This document shows, in pieces, positions 16,886 through 25,161 of a DNA stretch of 41,026 bases (its first letter is position 1; each line of letters starts with the position of its first letter). The stretch comes from Paracoccus nototheniae (GTDB lineage Bacteria > Pseudomonadota > Alphaproteobacteria > Rhodobacterales > Rhodobacteraceae), in contig NZ_RQRT01000038.1 of NCBI RefSeq assembly GCF_004335005.1, positions 1 to 41,026 on the forward strand, in the 5' to 3' direction. The position numbers and the translations under genes were made by a program. The notes under the pieces are model-generated. The model was not told the origin of the DNA. It ran no database searches and saw only the letters and a list, made by a program, of their open reading frames with translations.

Positions 16886-16910
16886 AACCAGAGGAGACCG
16901 CGTTTGTTCC
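16886..16910 (-). promoter_or_regulatory. EcfG-type promoter for the Mn-catalase operon
   Basis: GGAAC-N16-GGTT on the minus strand ends 45 bp before the catalase start codon. The rest of the space up to the Ku gene (16911-17351) contains short frames only and no second GGAAC-type site pointing at Ku. Confidence 0.75.
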
Positions 16911-17351
16911 TGGGCCTATCAACCGCGGTCGTAAGCAGTGGCAAAAAAGGGCCGTCAAAAGCCGTCCGGGAAATTCGGAATTTAAGCTAAGGTCATATAA
17001 CTGCGAGTGTTATCGGAATGCGGCAGGGCGCCTGTGGGGAGACACTTGATTCTTGTTAGGCCATCAGCGCTATCCAGAAAACTTGGCTTTGCTATACTGC
17101 GGTTCGTTCTTTGGCTCGGCAAAGACGGAAATTCGTCAAATCGCACCCTGACAAGTCCATCGTAGTCGCACGAGGCAGCCTGCATTACGGCGCGATCCAC
17201 GGTGCAATTGACCACCCCAAGTGCGTCTGGAAGCAACTCGTGCTTGTTCTGGGCAACAATGATCGGGTTAACTGGCGGCTAAAGACGTGCCGAAGTATTT
17301 GGGCGGATCGCGCGACGACGATGCCGTTCACATGAGCAAAAGGAGGCTGTC

Positions 17352-18209
17352 ATGGCGTCACGTGCCGTCTGGAAGGGTCAGCTGCGCCTGTCCCTTGTCG
17401 CCATCCCCGTCGAACTGCATCCTGCGACCAAATCAGGTGCGCGGGTCTCGTTTCGGCAGATCCACGGACCTTCGGGGAAACCGGTGAGATACGAAAAGAC
17501 CGTGGCGGGGGTGGGGCCGGTCAATGCCGATGACATCCTGAAGGGCTATGAGGTGGAAGGCGGCGATTATCTGCTGCTTGATCCTGAGGAGATCGACGCG
17601 ATCAAGCTGGACACCAAGAAGACATTAGAACTGGTCCAGTTTGTTGATCAGTCCGAGATCCCGCCGCTGTATTACAACAAGCCCTACTATGTCGTTCCGA
17701 CCGATGATCTGGCCGAGGATGCCTATCGCGTCGTGCGCGACGCCTTGCGGGCCGAGAAGAAGACCGCGCTTGGCCAGCTGACGATGCGGGGCCGCGAATA
17801 TCTCTGCGCGATCCGGCCCTGCGGCGATGGGCTGCTGTTGGAAACCCTGCGCTATGAGGATGAGATTCGCGAGGCCGAGCCGCTGTTCGCCTCAATCGAG
17901 GATGGGGCCAGCGACAAGGACCTGCTGGAGGTGGCGACGCAGCTGATCCAGCGCAAATCGTCTCCCTTCAACGCCGAGGCCTTCAAGGATCATTATGACA
18001 AGGCGCTGCGGGACCTGATCGAGGCCAAGCGCAAGAACCGCAAGACCCCGCGCGCCAAGGCCGACGATGACGGCGACAGCCGTCCCTCGGGCACGAACGT
18101 CGTCGATCTGATGGCGGCGCTGAAGGACAGCTTGAAAAAGGATGGCGGCAAGCCGAAAGCGCCCGCCAAGAAACCCGCCCGCAGTCGGGCCAAACCCAAA
18201 TCGGCCTGA
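17352..18209 (+). CDS. ku: Non-homologous end-joining protein Ku
   Basis: Bacterial Ku forms a homodimeric ring on DNA ends and recruits LigD for double-strand break repair. The protein has 285 residues, in the family range, and opens with MASRAVWKGQLRLSLVAIP. The central beta-barrel segments IHGPSGKPVRYEKT, GYEVEGGDYLLLDPEEI and YYVVPTDDLAEDAY are canonical, and the C-terminal tail is lysine- and proline-rich, as is typical of the DNA- and LigD-interacting extension. AAAAGGAGG lies six bases upstream of the ATG, a near-perfect ribosome site. Its stop is one base before the ligD start, so the two are translationally coupled. No GGAAC-type promoter was found upstream, unlike most neighbours. 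Confidence 0.95.
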   Translation: MASRAVWKGQLRLSLVAIPVELHPATKSGARVSFRQIHGPSGKPVRYEKTVAGVGPVNADDILKGYEVEGGDYLLLDPEEIDAIKLDTKKTLELVQFVDQSEIPPLYYNKPYYVVPTDDLAEDAYRVVRDALRAEKKTALGQLTMRGREYLCAIRPCGDGLLLETLRYEDEIREAEPLFASIEDGASDKDLLEVATQLIQRKSSPFNAEAFKDHYDKALRDLIEAKRKNRKTPRAKADDDGDSRPSGTNVVDLMAALKDSLKKDGGKPKAPAKKPARSRAKPKSA

Positions 18210-18210
18210 G

Positions 18211-20643
18211 ATGGCGGGACTGGGCCCCTATCTGGACAAGCGCGATTTCGGGGCGACCCCCGAGCCGTCGGCTGATGGCACGCCGTCGCGCCTCGGGTTG
18301 CGCTATTCGATGCAGAATCACGATGCGACCCGGCTGCATTGGGACTTGCGGCTGGAGTGGGGCGGCGTGCTGTTGTCCTGGGCGGTGACGCGCGGGCCGT
18401 CCCTTGATCCCGCAGAAAAGCGGCTGGCGGTGCGAACCGAAGATCATCCCCTGTCCTACCTGACCTTCGAAGGCCAGATACCCAAGGGTCACTACGGCGC
18501 AGGCACGGTCATGCTGTGGGATCTGGGCTGGTGGCAACCGTTGGAGCCTGCCGCGCGCGGCCTGTCCAAGGGGCACCTGAAGTTCCGCTTGCATGGCCAG
18601 CGGATGACCGGTGACTGGAACCTGATCCGTATGAAGGGCAAAACCGCGGATGCCAAGCGCGAGAACTGGCTGCTGGTCAAGATCGACGACGAGGCTGCAC
18701 AGCAACGCGACCCCGTGGCACGCTACAAGACCAGCGCATCCTCGGGGCGCAGCTTTGCGGCGATCAAGGCGGACAAGCCTGCCGCTTTGCCAGACCATCG
18801 GGGCACTCTGCCCCGCCATCAGCCGGTGCAACTGGCGACGCTGACCGAAGATCTGGCCGATGCCGCGACCCATTGGCATGAACTGAAGCTGGACGGATAC
18901 CGCGCGCAGGTTGCGCTAGGCGCAGGCGGGCCACGCATCTTCACCCGCGCCGGTCATGACTGGACCGACCGTTTTGCCGACCTGCTGCCCGCCTTGCGCG
19001 GGGTGCCCTGCAAGTCAGCGCTACTGGACGGCGAAATCGTCGCCGGGGCCGGCTTGCAGGGTTTTGGCACCCTGCAGGACGCGATCAAGGCGGGCGGGCC
19101 GTTTCGCTATGTCGCCTTCGATCTGTTGCAGCTGGACGGGCGCGACCTCATGGCCCTGCCCCTGACCAAACGCCGCACGGCGCTGGAAAAGCTGTTCCGC
19201 CCCCTGCCCCCGATGGGCGCGCTGACTCTGTCGCCGGTCATTCATGGCCCGGCGGATGAGGCGTTTTCGATGATCTGCGGTGCGGGCGGCGAGGGGTTGA
19301 TCGCCAAGCGCACCGACGCCGCCTATCGCGGTGGGCGCAGCCGCGACTGGCTGAAAATCAAATGCCGTCGGCAGGGCGAATTCCTGATCGTCGGCTGGCA
19401 AAAGAGCGACAGCCGGGGGCGGCCCTTCGCATCGCTGGTGCTGGCGGAACAACGGGCCGGGGGGCTGGTCTATCTGGGTAAGGTCGGCAGCGGATTTGAT
19501 GACGAGATGATGGCGGATCTTGCCCGTCGCATGGCGCCTCTGGCACGCAAGACCGCACCTGTCGAGGCACCGAGGCGCGAGGTTTCGGGCGTGACATGGA
19601 TCGCGCCAAAGCTGGTGGCCCGGATCGACTATGCCGAAACAACCGCGCAGGGTCGTTTGCGCCATGCGGTCTTTCTGGGGCTGCAAACTGACAAACCCAC
19701 CCCGAAGCAGGCCACCTCACCGCCCGTGCCGCTGGATCGCCCGACCCTTGCCGGGATCGCTCTCAGCAGCGGCGACCGGGTTATCTTCCAGACGCCCCGC
19801 CTGACAAAAGCCGGGCTGGCGGAGTATTATCTGGCCGCAGCCCCGCTGATGCTGCCCGAACTCGCGAACCGTCCTCTGTCCCTGCTGCGCCTTCCCGACG
19901 GCATGGCGGGCGAGCGGTTCTTTCAGAAACACCCCGGCAAGGGCTTTCCCGACGCCCTGAAGGTTCAGGACATCGAGGATGCTGAAGGCAGTGCTACCCC
20001 CTATGCCTATGTCACCGACGCAGCGGGCATCGTCGGCGCCGTCCAGATGGGCACCGTCGAGTTCCACATCTGGGGCGCGCGCCGCGACCGGCTGGACCGA
20101 CCCGACCGTCTGGTCTTCGATCTGGATCCCGATGAAGGACTTGGCTTTGCCGCCACCCGCCGGGCCGCGCTGGACCTGCGCGACCGGCTGACCGGACTGG
20201 GATTGGCCTCGTGGGCGATGCTGTCGGGGGGCAAGGGCATCCACATCATTGTGCCTCTGCGCAGACAGGCCAGTTGGGATACGGTCAAGCTGTTCAGCCG
20301 CGGCGTGGCGATGCTGGCCGCCGGCTCCCAGCCCGAACGTTTCACCGCCGAGATGTCCAAGGTGAAACGCAAGGGCCGCATCTTCATCGACTGGCTGCGC
20401 AACGAGCGCGGCGCCACGGCCATCGCGCCCTTTTCGGTCCGCGCCCGCCCCGGCGCCCCGGTGGCCTGTCCGATCAGTTGGGACGAGTTGGCGCGCATCC
20501 GCAAGGCCTCGGCCTTCTCGACCAGACAGGCTCTGGACCGGGGTTGGGCCGATGTCGTCCCGCCCCCACCGCAACACCTGACGGCGCCGGTGATCGAGGC
20601 GCTGGATCGCGCGTTGTCCGAGATGTCTCGGGCAAGGGACTAG
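18211..20643 (+). CDS. ligD: DNA ligase D (phosphoesterase-ligase-polymerase)
   Basis: LigD trims, fills and seals ends held by Ku. The 810 residues carry all three domains in the order PE-LIG-POL, as in Pseudomonas and rhizobia. The N-terminal 3'-phosphoesterase has H37, H43, D45 and R47 (NHDATRLHWDLRLEW) and the DHP motif at 78-80. The ATP-dependent ligase nucleophile is K226 in ELKLDGYRAQ, with LLDGEIVA, EGLIAKRTD and WLKIKCR as later motifs. The C-terminal primase/polymerase has the metal-binding D637 and D639 (VFDLDPDEGLGF) and GGKGIHIIVPL, ending near KGRIFIDWLRNERGATAIAPFS. The ATG at 18211, one base after the ku stop, gives a standard N-terminus although the frame is open earlier. Confidence 0.96.
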   Translation: MAGLGPYLDKRDFGATPEPSADGTPSRLGLRYSMQNHDATRLHWDLRLEWGGVLLSWAVTRGPSLDPAEKRLAVRTEDHPLSYLTFEGQIPKGHYGAGTVMLWDLGWWQPLEPAARGLSKGHLKFRLHGQRMTGDWNLIRMKGKTADAKRENWLLVKIDDEAAQQRDPVARYKTSASSGRSFAAIKADKPAALPDHRGTLPRHQPVQLATLTEDLADAATHWHELKLDGYRAQVALGAGGPRIFTRAGHDWTDRFADLLPALRGVPCKSALLDGEIVAGAGLQGFGTLQDAIKAGGPFRYVAFDLLQLDGRDLMALPLTKRRTALEKLFRPLPPMGALTLSPVIHGPADEAFSMICGAGGEGLIAKRTDAAYRGGRSRDWLKIKCRRQGEFLIVGWQKSDSRGRPFASLVLAEQRAGGLVYLGKVGSGFDDEMMADLARRMAPLARKTAPVEAPRREVSGVTWIAPKLVARIDYAETTAQGRLRHAVFLGLQTDKPTPKQATSPPVPLDRPTLAGIALSSGDRVIFQTPRLTKAGLAEYYLAAAPLMLPELANRPLSLLRLPDGMAGERFFQKHPGKGFPDALKVQDIEDAEGSATPYAYVTDAAGIVGAVQMGTVEFHIWGARRDRLDRPDRLVFDLDPDEGLGFAATRRAALDLRDRLTGLGLASWAMLSGGKGIHIIVPLRRQASWDTVKLFSRGVAMLAAGSQPERFTAEMSKVKRKGRIFIDWLRNERGATAIAPFSVRARPGAPVACPISWDELARIRKASAFSTRQALDRGWADVVPPPPQHLTAPVIEALDRALSEMSRARD

Positions 20644-20658
20644 CCCCCCTCGGCCGAC

Positions 20659-20692
20659 CGCCCTGTCGCGCCCATCGTTTGGCGGCAGGGCG
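20659..20692 (+). terminator. Stem-loop after ligD
   Basis: CGCCCTG (20659-20665) pairs with CAGGGCG (20686-20692), and an inner CGCC (20669-20672) pairs with GGCG (20681-20684). It starts 15 bp after the ligD stop and could end the ku-ligD transcript. No T-run follows, so function is uncertain. Confidence 0.4.
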
Positions 20693-20730
20693 ATCACCTT
20701 GCCAGTCGATTGCGTAACGATTAGTCATTC

Positions 20731-21882
20731 ATGGCGACAACTGACGCGATTTGCAGCACATTGACCCTTCTCACCCGGATCATTCAGGCTCTTGGCCCCG
20801 CTATCCCATCGGGGTCGCTGAAAGAGGGCCTGCGTGCCGGGGTGGGAGCGCTGCTGGGGCTGATCGTCGCCGGTGTCATCGTGTTGGCATCATCGGGTGA
20901 AGTGCATCTGGGACTGTTTTTGATCGCACCTTTCGGCGCCAGCGCCGTGCTGATTTTTGCCGTCCCCGCCAGCCCGCTGGCCCAGCCATGGTCGGCAGTC
21001 ATCGGCAACACTGTCTCAGCGCTGGTGGCCATTGCGACCTGCGCGGTGTTGTCCGACCCCTCGCTTCGCATTCCGGTCGCGGTCGGCATGGCGATTGCCG
21101 TAATGATCATGCTGCGCGCGCTGCATCCGCCCGGCGGGGCCGTCGCCATGACCGTAGCGATGAGCCCCGATCTGGCCCAGCAATCCGGGCTATGGTTTGC
21201 GCTGAGCCCTGTTGCATTGGGCACCGCCATTCTGGTTGTTGCAGGCGTACTTTACGGTCGCGCCACCGGACGACACTATCCCTTCCGTCAGTTCGCCGCC
21301 GAGGGTCCGCATCAGACGGCGGATCGCGCACCCTTTGAACGCCTTGGCCTGTCGGAAAATGACCTGACGGCGATCCTGTCCCGTTATCGCCAGTCGCTGA
21401 ACCTTGGCGTCGAGGATCTGTCGCGCCTGATCGCCGCCGCCGAAATAATGGCGGCTGGCCGCCGCGCACATGGGGCGACGGCGGCCGACATCATGTCTCG
21501 TGATCTGGTGACGGTGCGCGCGACCACGTCGGTGAACCAATTGACGGATCTGTTCTTACGGCATGGTTTCACATCCCTGCCGGTCGTCACCGATGAGGAT
21601 CGTTATCTGGGGCTGGTTTACCAACGACATGTGCTGGGCAAAACGGGATCTCATGATCCCGCCAGCCCCGGCCATGCCGCCCGGGCAAGCGATATCATGG
21701 CCCGAACGATACCCACTGCAGCGCCTTCCACGCGGCTTAGCGCCCTGTTGATCAATATGGCCAGTGGTCGATGCGATGCGATGCCAGTCCTGTCCGGTGA
21801 GCGCCTCGTAGGGATCGTGACGCAGACTGATATGATCGCGGCGCTGGCCCGCGCCACGCTTTCGGACCCTCGGAAAAGCTGA
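20731..21882 (+). CDS. HPP-family membrane protein with C-terminal CBS domain pair
   Basis: The 383 residues divide into an N-terminal membrane part with about four helices, containing the name-giving HPP motif in RALHPPGGAVAM (about residue 131) and the GLFLIAPFGASAVLIFAVP segment, and a cytoplasmic part with two CBS repeats. The first CBS begins near ADIMSRDLVTVRATTSV and the second near ASDIMARTIPTAAPSTRL, ending LVGIVTQTDMI. HPP proteins have been linked to nitrite transport in plastids and cyanobacteria, but most bacterial members are uncharacterised; the CBS pair probably senses adenine nucleotides. It follows ligD by 87 bp. The ATG at 20731 lacks a good ribosome site, so a later start is possible. 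Confidence 0.85.
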   Translation: MATTDAICSTLTLLTRIIQALGPAIPSGSLKEGLRAGVGALLGLIVAGVIVLASSGEVHLGLFLIAPFGASAVLIFAVPASPLAQPWSAVIGNTVSALVAIATCAVLSDPSLRIPVAVGMAIAVMIMLRALHPPGGAVAMTVAMSPDLAQQSGLWFALSPVALGTAILVVAGVLYGRATGRHYPFRQFAAEGPHQTADRAPFERLGLSENDLTAILSRYRQSLNLGVEDLSRLIAAAEIMAAGRRAHGATAADIMSRDLVTVRATTSVNQLTDLFLRHGFTSLPVVTDEDRYLGLVYQRHVLGKTGSHDPASPGHAARASDIMARTIPTAAPSTRLSALLINMASGRCDAMPVLSGERLVGIVTQTDMIAALARATLSDPRKS

Positions 21883-21904
21883 GCGGCTGAACAAAAGCGC
21901 AGAG

Positions 21905-22063
21905 TTATTCCGCAGTTTTGTCGCTTGCCGGTTCACGTTTCAGCTTGGCCGGGTTCAGGACATCGAATTCCTCAGGGGCATGAGGAACGCCCTCGTGGTT
22001 TCCCTGCCCATTTTCGCGTTCGGGGGCGGACTGTCCGGTGTCGGGCTTTTGATCGGTGGTCAT
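21905..22063 (-). CDS. Small acidic stress-associated protein, unrecognised
   Basis: This is a 52-residue hydrophilic protein, MTTDQKPDTGQSAPERENG at its start and a C-terminus with APEEFDVLNPAKLKREP. It has no membrane segment and is probably disordered. The frame opens further upstream, but the ATG at 22063 has AGGAAAGAAGC before it. An EcfG-type promoter lies 67 bp upstream on the same strand, which supports it as a real gene of the stress regulon. It converges with the HPP gene, with 22 bp between the two stop codons. I do not know a function. Confidence 0.6.
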   Translation of the reverse strand: MTTDQKPDTGQSAPERENGQGNHEGVPHAPEEFDVLNPAKLKREPASDKTAE

Positions 22064-22129
22064 GATTGCTTCTTTCCTGTGTTCAGACCCGAAAACGCTT
22101 GGAATGTCCGCATCTGGGTCTGCTCCACC

Positions 22130-22154
22130 AACCGGCGACATGACCCGTTGTTCC
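22130..22154 (-). promoter_or_regulatory. EcfG-type promoter for the 52-residue protein
   Basis: GGAAC-N16-GGTT on the minus strand, 67 bp upstream of the start at 22063. A second site of the same type, on the plus strand, begins 129 bp away, so the two promoters fire divergently. Confidence 0.65.
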
Positions 22155-22282
22155 AGCCCACCGTCGACGGTTCAATCTGCGCCTCGGCCCACATCCGACA
22201 GGATACTTCACCGACCGGCGTGAAAGCGTAGTCGCCTACGATCTCCCCGTGCAAAAAATGATCAAAAAAAGCGTGCGAGCCG

Positions 22283-22307
22283 GGAACAACTGAAGGGCCG
22301 CAAGGTT
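22283..22307 (+). promoter_or_regulatory. EcfG-type promoter upstream of the DUF2934 gene
   Basis: GGAAC-N16-GGTT on the plus strand, 170 bp before the DUF2934 start. The leader is long for this promoter class, and the sequence in between holds no convincing small gene, only a 12-codon frame. An untranslated leader or a small RNA is possible. Confidence 0.55.
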
Positions 22308-22477
22308 CTGCGCCGGTCAAACGGAATGACATCAAGACATGACGGCACGGCCTACCTCGACTAGCCGACACAAATGCGCGGCCGAAGACATCCGGGCCGC
22401 TCCGGTATGCTGCTCCTTCTCCCGATCCATGCTGGTCTGGGAAACCGTTCGAAAACCAACTTCAAAAGGAAAGTGAC

Positions 22478-22735
22478 ATGGACCGCAACGAACAGATCCG
22501 CCAGCGCGCACACCAGATCTGGGAGGCCAGCGGGTGTCCCGCAGGTCAGGAGGCAGCCCATTGGCAACAGGCCGAGGATCAACTGCGCGAAGAGGAAAGA
22601 CTTGACGCCTTTGACTTGCCCCAAGACGCGGATGGACAAGCTGCGCTGTCAGAAGATGGAACCCTTGATCTGACCGATCCGGGTCAGGAGACCGCGCAGT
22701 TTGCCGACCCCGGACGGGACCGGCAGGTCGACTGA
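22478..22735 (+). CDS. DUF2934 domain protein
   Basis: The 85-residue protein opens with MDRNEQIRQRAHQIWEASG, the hallmark helix of DUF2934, followed by HWQQAEDQL. These small acidic proteins are common in stress loci of alphaproteobacteria and have no assigned biochemical role. The C-terminal half is aspartate- and glutamine-rich and probably disordered. AAAAGGAAAG lies before the ATG. An EcfG-type promoter sits 170 bp upstream. It is followed by 300 bp without a gene (22736-23035), which contain only the promoter of the next receiver gene. Confidence 0.8.
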   Translation: MDRNEQIRQRAHQIWEASGCPAGQEAAHWQQAEDQLREEERLDAFDLPQDADGQAALSEDGTLDLTDPGQETAQFADPGRDRQVD

Positions 22736-22980
22736 CTGAGGCCGGCTGATCCGTCAACTACCGCCACGTTTCCCGCCAGAGTATAATCTGAAGTGGTCTT
22801 ATCTCTGCCACTTTGCCCGCCGGCAGCCGCAGCTCGTATCCTGTGATGAAGTTGTATTGCCGCGCAACTACTGCGGGCGGGCGCCGTACATTAGCTGCCT
22901 GCCATCAGATACTCTGGAATGGTCGGTTAATGTAGCGATCCTGGCCGGGCGGAACCGCATGGTTGGTATACGGCGATCCG

Positions 22981-23005
22981 GGAACAAACCGTCTTCATTG
23001 CTGTT
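22981..23005 (+). promoter_or_regulatory. EcfG-type promoter for the receiver-domain gene
   Basis: GGAAC-N16-TGTT on the plus strand, with its -10 end 31 bp before the ATG at 23036. The -10 differs from the GGTT form found in most other sites here. Confidence 0.6.
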
Positions 23006-23035
23006 CGTTTGGAATTAATTAAGCCTTGGTGATTC

Positions 23036-23401
23036 ATGAACAAACCGGACCTCGCCGGACGGCGTATTCTCGTGGTGGAGGATGAAATCCTTCTCAGCCT
23101 CGATATCTGTGCGCAGATCGAATACTGCGGCGGGGTCGTCGTCGGTCCTGCACCGACCTTGGCCAAGGGCCGCGCCCTGCTGCACGCGGGCCCCAAGCCC
23201 GACGGCGGCATTCTCAACATCCGGATCGGTTGCCAGCTTGTCTATCCGCTGGCCGACGAACTGATCGCCGCGAACGTGCCGATCATTTTTGCCAGCAGCG
23301 AGAACAAGGCCTCGATCCCCAATGAATACGAAAATATTCCGCTTGTCGCGAAACCGATCGATATGGTGATGATCGCCAGATATCTGTTTCCGGCACCTTA
23401 A
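23036..23401 (+). CDS. Stand-alone receiver protein with Asn at the phosphorylation site
   Basis: The 121 residues form a single CheY-like receiver without an output domain. The acidic pair is E15-D16 (VVEDE), the serine at about 87 (FASS) and K106 (LVAKP) are in place, and the fold closely follows the receivers associated with HWE kinases. However, the strand that should present the phospho-accepting aspartate reads GGILNIRIG, with asparagine at position 61. Such a protein cannot be phosphorylated in the usual way and may act as a constitutive or titrating partner. Its stop codon overlaps the convergent histidine kinase stop by four bases. An EcfG-type promoter lies immediately upstream. Confidence 0.85.
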   Translation: MNKPDLAGRRILVVEDEILLSLDICAQIEYCGGVVVGPAPTLAKGRALLHAGPKPDGGILNIRIGCQLVYPLADELIAANVPIIFASSENKASIPNEYENIPLVAKPIDMVMIARYLFPAP

Positions 23402-24624
23402 TTCTCGGTCGGGTGCAACTGGGCAGTAAAATCCAGCACAAAGCGCGTTCCGGGTTGGGAATCATGCCATTGCGATCGCCCGCCAATCTGCTGACCAAGC
23501 CCGGTGATCAATTTCATACCAAGGCTGTCTGAATCCCCCGCATCGAAATTAGGCGGGAGCCCCCGGCCATTGTCGCTGACCGTCAGCCGAAGCTGTTCCG
23601 GTCCGGTCGGCTGGATCGCGATCCGCACGTCACCGACCCCTTCCGGATAAGCATATTTCAGTGCGTTCGTGATCAGCTCATTGGCAAGAAGGGCCAGCGG
23701 CACAGCCTGATCCGTCGCGATCCGTACCGGGGCAAACTCATGACTGATCGTCTGCCCCGGCGCCGCCGATGCACGTAACTGTTCGCACAGCTCCTCCATG
23801 AAGCTTGCCAGGCTGATGACCTGGACCTCTTCCGCCCGCCACAGCCGGTCATGCACGCGTGCGATTGTCATGACCCGGGCGCGGGCGTCGTTCAGGGCCC
23901 GCCTGAGGGACGGTTCGGACGTTGCATGCATCTGCATACTGAGAAGGCCGGCGACCATGGCAAGGCTGTTTTTGACGCGGTGACTGATCTCTCGGGTCAG
24001 GACTTTTTGATGCGCCATGGCCTCTTTGAGCCGGTTTTCGGCGGACAGCAAAGCTTCCTCGCCCTGCTGCCGTTCGATCGTGACGCCAAGTAGATTTGCG
24101 AAACCTTGCAGAAAGGCCAGATCCGCATCATTGAACCCGCCCTCGGTCGTGCTGTCGACTTCGAGGACACCAAAGCGCCCCTCATCCCCTTGGATAAGAA
24201 CGTTGATCGCCCGCCTCACACCATGGTCCGCAAGAAGCGCCGGGGTGCGAAACCGGGTCTCGCTGGCGAGGTGGTTCGAAATCACCGGCTCGCCGGTCTC
24301 GAAGGCGTATCCCACCGGGCTTGCCGTATCGGCGCCAGTGCGGGCATGGCCGATCACGCCGGGCTTCCAACCGACGCCCGCACGCACGATGAATTGTCCC
24401 TCTTCGGGCAGATATTCCATGATCTTGCACAGGTTGCTGCGCAGTCCTACAGCACAGACACGGGTCGCTTCCTGCAGCAGCATGGGAATATCGTGGGTCC
24501 GTAAGGCATAGCGCCCGTATTCAGCGATCAGCCGTTGCTGCTGAAGACGATATGCCAGTTCCTCGTTCGAGCCACCACCCTGCCCTGCAGCGCGGTCCGC
24601 ATCCGATATCCGATTATTGTCCAT
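23398..24624 (-). CDS. GAF-domain sensor histidine kinase, HisKA_2/HWE type
   Basis: The 408-residue protein is soluble, without membrane helices. A GAF sensor domain spans about residues 25-185 and ends in ADLAFLQGFANLLGVTIE. A short coiled coil leads to the HisKA_2 dimerisation box, EISHRVKNSLAMVAGLL, with H215 as the phosphorylated residue, then the ATPase domain with ELITNALKYAYPEG (N box) and DNGRGLP (G1 box). Kinases of this class feed PhyR in the alphaproteobacterial general stress response, which fits the surroundings, but the actual partner is unknown. I chose the ATG at 24624 because GAGAAGG stands six bases before it; a GTG eight codons earlier is possible. It converges with the receiver gene. 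Confidence 0.88.
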   Translation of the reverse strand: MDNNRISDADRAAGQGGGSNEELAYRLQQQRLIAEYGRYALRTHDIPMLLQEATRVCAVGLRSNLCKIMEYLPEEGQFIVRAGVGWKPGVIGHARTGADTASPVGYAFETGEPVISNHLASETRFRTPALLADHGVRRAINVLIQGDEGRFGVLEVDSTTEGGFNDADLAFLQGFANLLGVTIERQQGEEALLSAENRLKEAMAHQKVLTREISHRVKNSLAMVAGLLSMQMHATSEPSLRRALNDARARVMTIARVHDRLWRAEEVQVISLASFMEELCEQLRASAAPGQTISHEFAPVRIATDQAVPLALLANELITNALKYAYPEGVGDVRIAIQPTGPEQLRLTVSDNGRGLPPNFDAGDSDSLGMKLITGLGQQIGGRSQWHDSQPGTRFVLDFTAQLHPTEN

Positions 24625-25083
24625 AACTTGCCTTCTCTCCGTTGACACAAACGGCAGGTCGTTTGGCGGTGCAGGAACCTGAATGAGAAATATCCTGTGG
24701 AGCTGTCCACCTCAAATGTGAGCCAAGTTTCCTCCTAGGCGCCCTTGCGACCTGACTATGGTTAAGTTGTCATACACGGGTCAAGGTGTGGTTTGCCATC
24801 GTCTGTAGCGCGGATGCGGCATGAGCGAAGCCTGGCTACAATGACGTGATCGGGATGGCCGGTCAGCTGGCTCCGCGGGCTCTTTTCCCGATAGAATGCG
24901 CAAACAGCCAAAACGCGCCGTAAGCAGTCAGGTTCAGCAGCAGTTACCGTCGCAATGGTGTGTTCGACGAAAAAGGCAAAAGCCATTTAGTTGATTTCTG
25001 ATCGTCGACGGTATGCCCAACCCCCCACGCGGCCAGCAAGATCTAGCCTCATCCCATCAGCTCCAAGTAAAAATCAATAGCTG
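24625..25083. other. Intergenic stretch without recognised gene
   Basis: This space between the kinase and the GlgC-like gene contains a 74-codon minus-strand frame (24762-24986) with no family signature or ribosome site. I see no GGAAC-type promoter aimed at the kinase. Confidence 0.5.
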
Positions 25084-25108
25084 GGAACATCGTGACGTAA
25101 TCAAGGTT
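25084..25108 (+). promoter_or_regulatory. EcfG-type promoter for the GlgC-like gene
   Basis: GGAAC-N16-GGTT on the plus strand, its -10 end 53 bp before the ATG at 25162. Confidence 0.7.
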
Positions 25109-25161
25109 TCCTGCACCTTGCTGCAACATTCATAACGCAGCCTTTGGGGAGGGGACCTGAA

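Noticed and set aside
24762..24986. 74-codon minus-strand frame
   Set aside because: No ribosome site, no family motif and no neighbour context.
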